NCBI RefSeq assembly: GCF_016907895.1
Contig: NZ_JAFBCV010000008.1
Coordinates: 124,001 to 188,000, forward strand
Direction of reading: 5' to 3'
DNA: 64,000 nucleotides
From: Shouchella xiaoxiensis
GTDB lineage: Bacteria > Bacillota > Bacilli > Bacillales > Bacillaceae_D
The position numbers were made by a program, and so were the translations under genes. The notes below the pieces were generated by a model that worked only from the letters and a program-made list of their open reading frames with translations, searched no databases and was not told the origin of the DNA. Below, in pieces: positions 60,774-64,000 of the stretch. Position 1 is the stretch's first letter, and every line of letters starts with the position of its first letter.

Positions 60774-62303
60774 TTAGTAACCTTCATCGATGTCAGGCAT
60801 TTGGTTTGTCCGTTTTTTCTTTTGATCCTTAAAACGTACTGCTTGTTTCGTTTGCAAAAAGGTTGGCCGAACATTTTGCAACGCGACAGGTAAACGGATG
60901 AGAGAGTCCTTCATATCTTTTAAAGAAAACGGGTAGATTGGCTCCATATACGGTCTGCCAAGTGAGGTCAACGAGAGCATATGCGTAATAATAAAAATTG
61001 AAAACAAGGCAATTGCAATTAACCCCCACACTTGCGCAGCAATAATAAAAGGAAAGCGGACAATTCGAATCGTTGTCCCCATTCGATAAACGGGAATTGT
61101 AAATGAAGCCAGCGCTGCGAGCGCCACAATAATCAGTAACACATTGCTTGTTAAGCCAGCTTCAACGGCGGCTGTCCCAATCACGATACCGCCGACAATC
61201 CCAATAGTTTGACCAACTTTCGTCGGTAAACGCGCCCCGGCCTCCCGTAACAGCTCAATTGTCACTTCTAGAAAAAGCGCTTCAATAATTGGCGGAAACG
61301 GCACGGCGGTTCTTGAAACAATTAAGTTTGCAAATAGATCTTGCGGGATAATTTCAGGATGATAGGTCAAAACAGCGACATACAACGGCGTCGCAAAAAT
61401 GGAGAACAATACCGCTGCAATACGAATAATTCGTAACAGCGATGCCGTTTGCCATGATAAAAAATAATCCTCAAACGCTGAAATAAATTCAAAGATCGTA
61501 ACAGGAGCCAGAAGCGCTTGTGGCGACCCGTCTGTCAAAATCGCTACTTTCCCTTCCATTAAAGCAGCAGCCGTACGATCCGGCCGCTCCGTATCAATAA
61601 TTTGTGGGAAGACTGAGGAACGATCTTCAATCGTTTGCAGCAGGGTTGATGCGTCCGGAACCTGATCAATCTGCAAGTCAGCTAACCGCTGCTTAACAGT
61701 CTGCACATTTTCCTCGTTTGCAATCGATTGACAATAAACAACGTAGACAGCTGTTTTCGAACTTGACCCAACGATGTATTTCTTTAAATAGAGATCGGAA
61801 GTCGGAATTCTTCTCCGCAATAAATTAATGTTCACTTCGACCGTTTCAATAAACGCTTCTTTTGAACCAAATACACTAAACTCAATTTCCGGCACCGTGA
61901 TTTCACGATCCTCTTGATAAGAAAGATCAACTAAAATATGTACATCCTTGTTTCTCTCTTTAAAATGGAGCAGAACGTTTCCCCGTAACAAGGCTTGATC
62001 AATTGCTATCGCGTCATCACAACGCTTTATCTCAGATGAACGTACATGCAATAGCAATTGTTCTAATGTGAATTCCTCTAATTTCCGCACAGGTTCTAAT
62101 ACACTTAAAGGGATTTTTTGCATATCGACCATCGATTGAAAATAACACACAGTCATTAATTGCCCAGATTTGTTTTCTTCCTGATGCGTAACAAAATCAG
62201 CCGATTGCTGCGCATGCTGAAGCACTTCCGCAATCGTTGCCGGTGCAAACAGAACCTCTGCATCTGCAACTACCTGTTTTTTCTTCTTAAAGAAAGGCGT
62301 CAT
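60774..62303 (-). CDS. gerAA: spore germination protein GerAA
   Basis: A 509-residue GerA-family subunit with a soluble N-terminal half (about 1-260), then four to five membrane segments with FPPIIEALFLEVTIELLREA and RLPTKVGQTIGIVGG, the family signature. The start is ATG 62303 with GAGGAGG upstream; in-frame codons further up lack a site. It is first in the gerAA-AB-AC operon, which is expected to be transcribed late in the forespore (sigma-G); no clear promoter was identified. Confidence 0.93.
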   Translation of the reverse strand: MTPFFKKKKQVVADAEVLFAPATIAEVLQHAQQSADFVTHQEENKSGQLMTVCYFQSMVDMQKIPLSVLEPVRKLEEFTLEQLLLHVRSSEIKRCDDAIAIDQALLRGNVLLHFKERNKDVHILVDLSYQEDREITVPEIEFSVFGSKEAFIETVEVNINLLRRRIPTSDLYLKKYIVGSSSKTAVYVVYCQSIANEENVQTVKQRLADLQIDQVPDASTLLQTIEDRSSVFPQIIDTERPDRTAAALMEGKVAILTDGSPQALLAPVTIFEFISAFEDYFLSWQTASLLRIIRIAAVLFSIFATPLYVAVLTYHPEIIPQDLFANLIVSRTAVPFPPIIEALFLEVTIELLREAGARLPTKVGQTIGIVGGIVIGTAAVEAGLTSNVLLIIVALAALASFTIPVYRMGTTIRIVRFPFIIAAQVWGLIAIALFSIFIITHMLSLTSLGRPYMEPIYPFSLKDMKDSLIRLPVALQNVRPTFLQTKQAVRFKDQKKKRTNQMPDIDEGY

Positions 62304-62358
62304 ACCTATGCCTCCTCTAACCGTTTTTCCTAGTATGCGAAAGATTGTTTGATTCATA

Positions 62359-62388
62359 CAAAAAAGGAGACTGATTGAATCAGTCTCC
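62359..62388 (-). terminator. terminator after epuA-like gene
   Basis: Minus-strand stem GGAGACTGATT/AATCAGTCTCC followed by six Ts, overlapping the stop region. Confidence 0.8.
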
Positions 62389-63198
62389 TCGAATCGTATC
62401 TATTAGGTTGTACCATAAATCCGGGTTCAGCACGTCCCACATGTTTTCACCGTCACCAACAACACCAAAACCAATTACCATACCGAGTATTAAAGCCGCC
62501 CCAGCTAGCACTGTGATGATTATGAGGCGAAGCCAGATGGGAATTAAGCGAATTCGCTGCTTTTTGACAGGTGGGTTTTCACGCTCTTTTGCTTCCGCTT
62601 CCTCCGCTTCTCTTGCTTTGCGGCGTTCAGCTCGCGTATTTGGTCCCTCATCTGCTTGCTGTGCGACGACGCCAGCAATAACCGCGCTCTTCTCTCCCTC
62701 TGGCTCTTCTTGCATCACGGGAAGCTTGCTTTCTTCCTCTGCCTCTTCTTGCACCACTGGGAGCTTGCTTTCTTCCTCTGCCTCTTCTTGCACCACTGGG
62801 AGCTTGCTTTCTTCCTCTGGCTCTTCTTGCACCACAGGGAGCTCGCTTTCTTCCTCTGGCTCTTCTTGCACCACAGGAAGCTCGCTTTCTTCCTCTGGCT
62901 TTTCTTGCACCACGGGAAGCTCGCTTTCTTCCTCTGCCTCTTCTTGCACCACAGGGAGCTCGCTTTCTTCCTCTGGCTTTTCTTGCACCACGGGAAGCTC
63001 GCTCTCTTCCTCTGGCTTTTCTTGCACCACGGGAAGCTTGCTTTCTTCCTCTGGCTTTACTGTTGTTGCTGGAGGGTTGCTGCCCTCTGGCTCGGCAGAT
63101 TCTTGTGGACGAGCCACATTGTCCTTAGCTGCTTGTTCATCTGTTTTTTTAGCCAAGTGCGCTCTTTTATTTTGTTCTGCTTGATCATCTACTCCCAA
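62380..63198 (-). CDS. EpuA-like membrane protein with long acidic repeat domain
   Basis: A 272-residue protein. The C-terminal 60 residues (basic KKQRIRLIPIWLR, one TM, GFGVVGDGENMWDVLNP, then WYNLIDTIRG) match the short EpuA/'RNA polymerase beta-like' membrane family found after flhP in Bacilli. The N-terminal part is cytoplasmic by the positive-inside rule and contains nine tandem 13-residue units with consensus (K/E)PEEES(E/K)LPVVQE (62707-63057). The start is TTG 63198, with GAGGGGG 9 nt upstream. Family members are normally about 60-120 residues, so the repeat accounts for the extra length. Confidence 0.82.
   Translation of the reverse strand: MGVDDQAEQNKRAHLAKKTDEQAAKDNVARPQESAEPEGSNPPATTVKPEEESKLPVVQEKPEEESELPVVQEKPEEESELPVVQEEAEEESELPVVQEKPEEESELPVVQEEPEEESELPVVQEEPEEESKLPVVQEEAEEESKLPVVQEEAEEESKLPVMQEEPEGEKSAVIAGVVAQQADEGPNTRAERRKAREAEEAEAKERENPPVKKQRIRLIPIWLRLIIITVLAGAALILGMVIGFGVVGDGENMWDVLNPDLWYNLIDTIRGD
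62707..63057 (-). repeat. 39-bp tandem repeat, nine units, inside epuA-like gene
   Basis: Nine in-frame 39-bp units. They vary mainly in the first two codons (KP, EP or EA) and at one Glu/Lys site. Near-identity at DNA level suggests recent expansion and a locus that could vary in length between strains. Confidence 0.9.
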
Positions 63199-63219
63199 AG
63201 TGCGCTACCCCCTCGTTCG

Positions 63220-64000
63220 CTAACGTCTTATGCTGTTCACGAGGCCTGCCATATCATCGGAAAATGTAAAAGCTTTTGCCTGAAACTGCATTTGCCGTTG
63301 GGTTGCCATTAACTCAGCCATTTCGTGACCAATGTCAATATTTGATTGTTCAAGTGCACCCTGTTTTAGCTGACCGCCTTCAAGTTGTGTTAAAACCGCA
63401 TCATCTAATGGGTATACAAATTGGTTTTCACCAACTGCTTGAAGCGCTTGCGGACGCTCAATTTGTGAAATCGAGAATGAGCCAACTGCTTGCTCCTCTC
63501 CTGATGCAAGTCTAGCAAAAAGTAAGCCATCGCGCCACTCAACTGAAGCTGTATTCGCTGGTAAAGTCATAGCCGTTCCAGCTTGATTTAAAACACGATC
63601 GCCATTTTTAGTAACTAATTGTAGCTCACCGGTTGCGTCTTGTGAGTAGTAAAATGTACCATCACGAGTTAGCCGTTGTCCAGAATCTGTTTCAATTTGA
63701 AAGAAAAGATTCGCTTCGGTTAAAGCAAAATCTAGCTCACGCTCCGTGTCACGGATGACTCCTTGCGCTGTTGACATACTAGTTTGCGCTGGTCGTGCCC
63801 CCGTACCAACGCGCAGCCCGTGAGGCGTTAAGCGATTTTCGTTCGGCTGATTCATATATTCAGACGATAGCACATCGGAAAAGGAAACGGATCGTCCTTT
63901 ATAGCCGACTGTATTTGCATTTGCCATGTTGTTGGCGATTGTATCCATCTTCTTTTGCAACTGGTTGATGGTCGCTGACGCCGTAAAACCTGAAATCATT
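63220..64000 (-). CDS. flhP: flagellar basal-body rod protein FlhP (FlgG family), cut by window edge
   Basis: At least 259 residues of a flagellar distal-rod/hook-basal-body protein. The N-terminal INQLQKKMDTIANNMANANT is the rod signature, GLRVGTGARPAQTS follows, and the C-terminal NIDIGHEMAELMATQRQMQFQAKAF is the FlgG-type end. FlhP is chosen over FlhO because it directly precedes the epuA/fabZ side, as in B. subtilis mbl-flhO-flhP-fabZ. ATG 63999 is in frame but the true start may lie a few codons beyond the window. Confidence 0.88.
   Translation of the reverse strand, partial: MISGFTASATINQLQKKMDTIANNMANANTVGYKGRSVSFSDVLSSEYMNQPNENRLTPHGLRVGTGARPAQTSMSTAQGVIRDTERELDFALTEANLFFQIETDSGQRLTRDGTFYYSQDATGELQLVTKNGDRVLNQAGTAMTLPANTASVEWRDGLLFARLASGEEQAVGSFSISQIERPQALQAVGENQFVYPLDDAVLTQLEGGQLKQGALEQSNIDIGHEMAELMATQRQMQFQAKAFTFSDDMAGLVNSIRR

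Noticed and set aside
62375-63184. Long + strand open frame rich in Ser and Cys repeats (and another in a second frame)
   Set aside because: It is the antisense of the 39-bp repeat in the epuA-like gene; an open frame on both strands is a by-product of the repeat, with no ribosome site.
1-64000. CRISPR arrays, tRNA/rRNA genes, prophage or transposase genes
   Set aside because: No direct-repeat arrays with spacers, cloverleaf sequences, integrase or transposase motifs were seen by eye. A covariance-model search would settle small RNAs.

Overview
The window is chromosomal DNA of an endospore-forming, flagellated Firmicute, most likely an alkaliphilic or salt-tolerant Bacillaceae close to Shouchella/Alkalihalobacillus (the genus is an inference). 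The support is a GerA germination operon, an FlhP-type flagellar rod gene, Bacillus-style Shine-Dalgarno sites with many GTG and TTG starts, a Bacillus LexA box, moderate-to-low GC, and strongly acidic extracytoplasmic proteins. No rRNA, tRNA, CRISPR, prophage or insertion sequence was found.

Layout. 0-2.4 kb: a leftward operon of XRE regulator, small membrane protein, lipoprotein, serine hydrolase and a broken alpha/beta hydrolase. 2.4-9.3 kb: a sugar uptake locus (binding protein and two permeases) divergent from a LacI regulator, which is followed by a Gfo/Idh/MocA oxidoreductase and an aldo/keto reductase. The operator GAAACCGGTTTC lies before both arms. 9.3-12.8 kb: an interspersed hairpin repeat, a TetR/MFS pair, a small membrane protein and an ABC-2-type permease. 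12.8-16.5 kb: maltodextrin importer mdxEFG. The same 12-mer, GCAAACGTTTTC, precedes mdxE and the membrane-anchored alpha-amylase at 21.5-23 kb, so starch breakdown and uptake look co-regulated. 16.5-18.4 kb: an ABC-F ribosome-protection-type ATPase behind an attenuator-like leader. 18.4-26.4 kb: GNAT, PutP, the amylase, an MFS exporter, HIT, ASCH and GNAT proteins.

26.7-32 kb: a GH2 glycosidase and the 5-oxoprolinase operon pxpB-pxpC-pxpA, whose last gene overlaps an unusual ArsR-type regulator. 32-37.6 kb: a tandem-domain MerR regulator divergent from a UvrA-like ABC protein, with a textbook 19-bp-spacer MerR promoter between them, then an ArsR/MFS pair. 37.7-47 kb: cell-envelope genes (BY-kinase module ywqC-ywqD-ywqE, two LytR-CpsA-Psr paralogues of equal length, galE, a RodA/FtsW-like polymerase), with paired SMR exporters and their TetR regulator among them. 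47-53.5 kb: a frameshifted GNAT-like gene, a large lipoprotein, a LexA-controlled Y-family polymerase, an NlpC/P60 endopeptidase with three peptidoglycan-binding domains, an arylamine N-acetyltransferase and an atypical ureohydrolase. 53.6-64 kb: a YhgE/Pip protein, fabZ, an esterase, an azoreductase, gerAA-AB-AC, an EpuA-like protein with a 13-residue tandem repeat, and flhP.

Common threads are polysaccharide and maltodextrin use, many drug-export or target-protection modules each paired with a local regulator, and envelope or spore functions. Two genes are broken by visible lesions. Two others have a good ribosome-binding site aimed at ATC or ATA where ATG is expected. The best-supported unusual features are the ABC-F leader, the tandem MerR/UvrA2 module, the repeat-bearing EpuA protein, and the ureohydrolase with altered metal-site residues.
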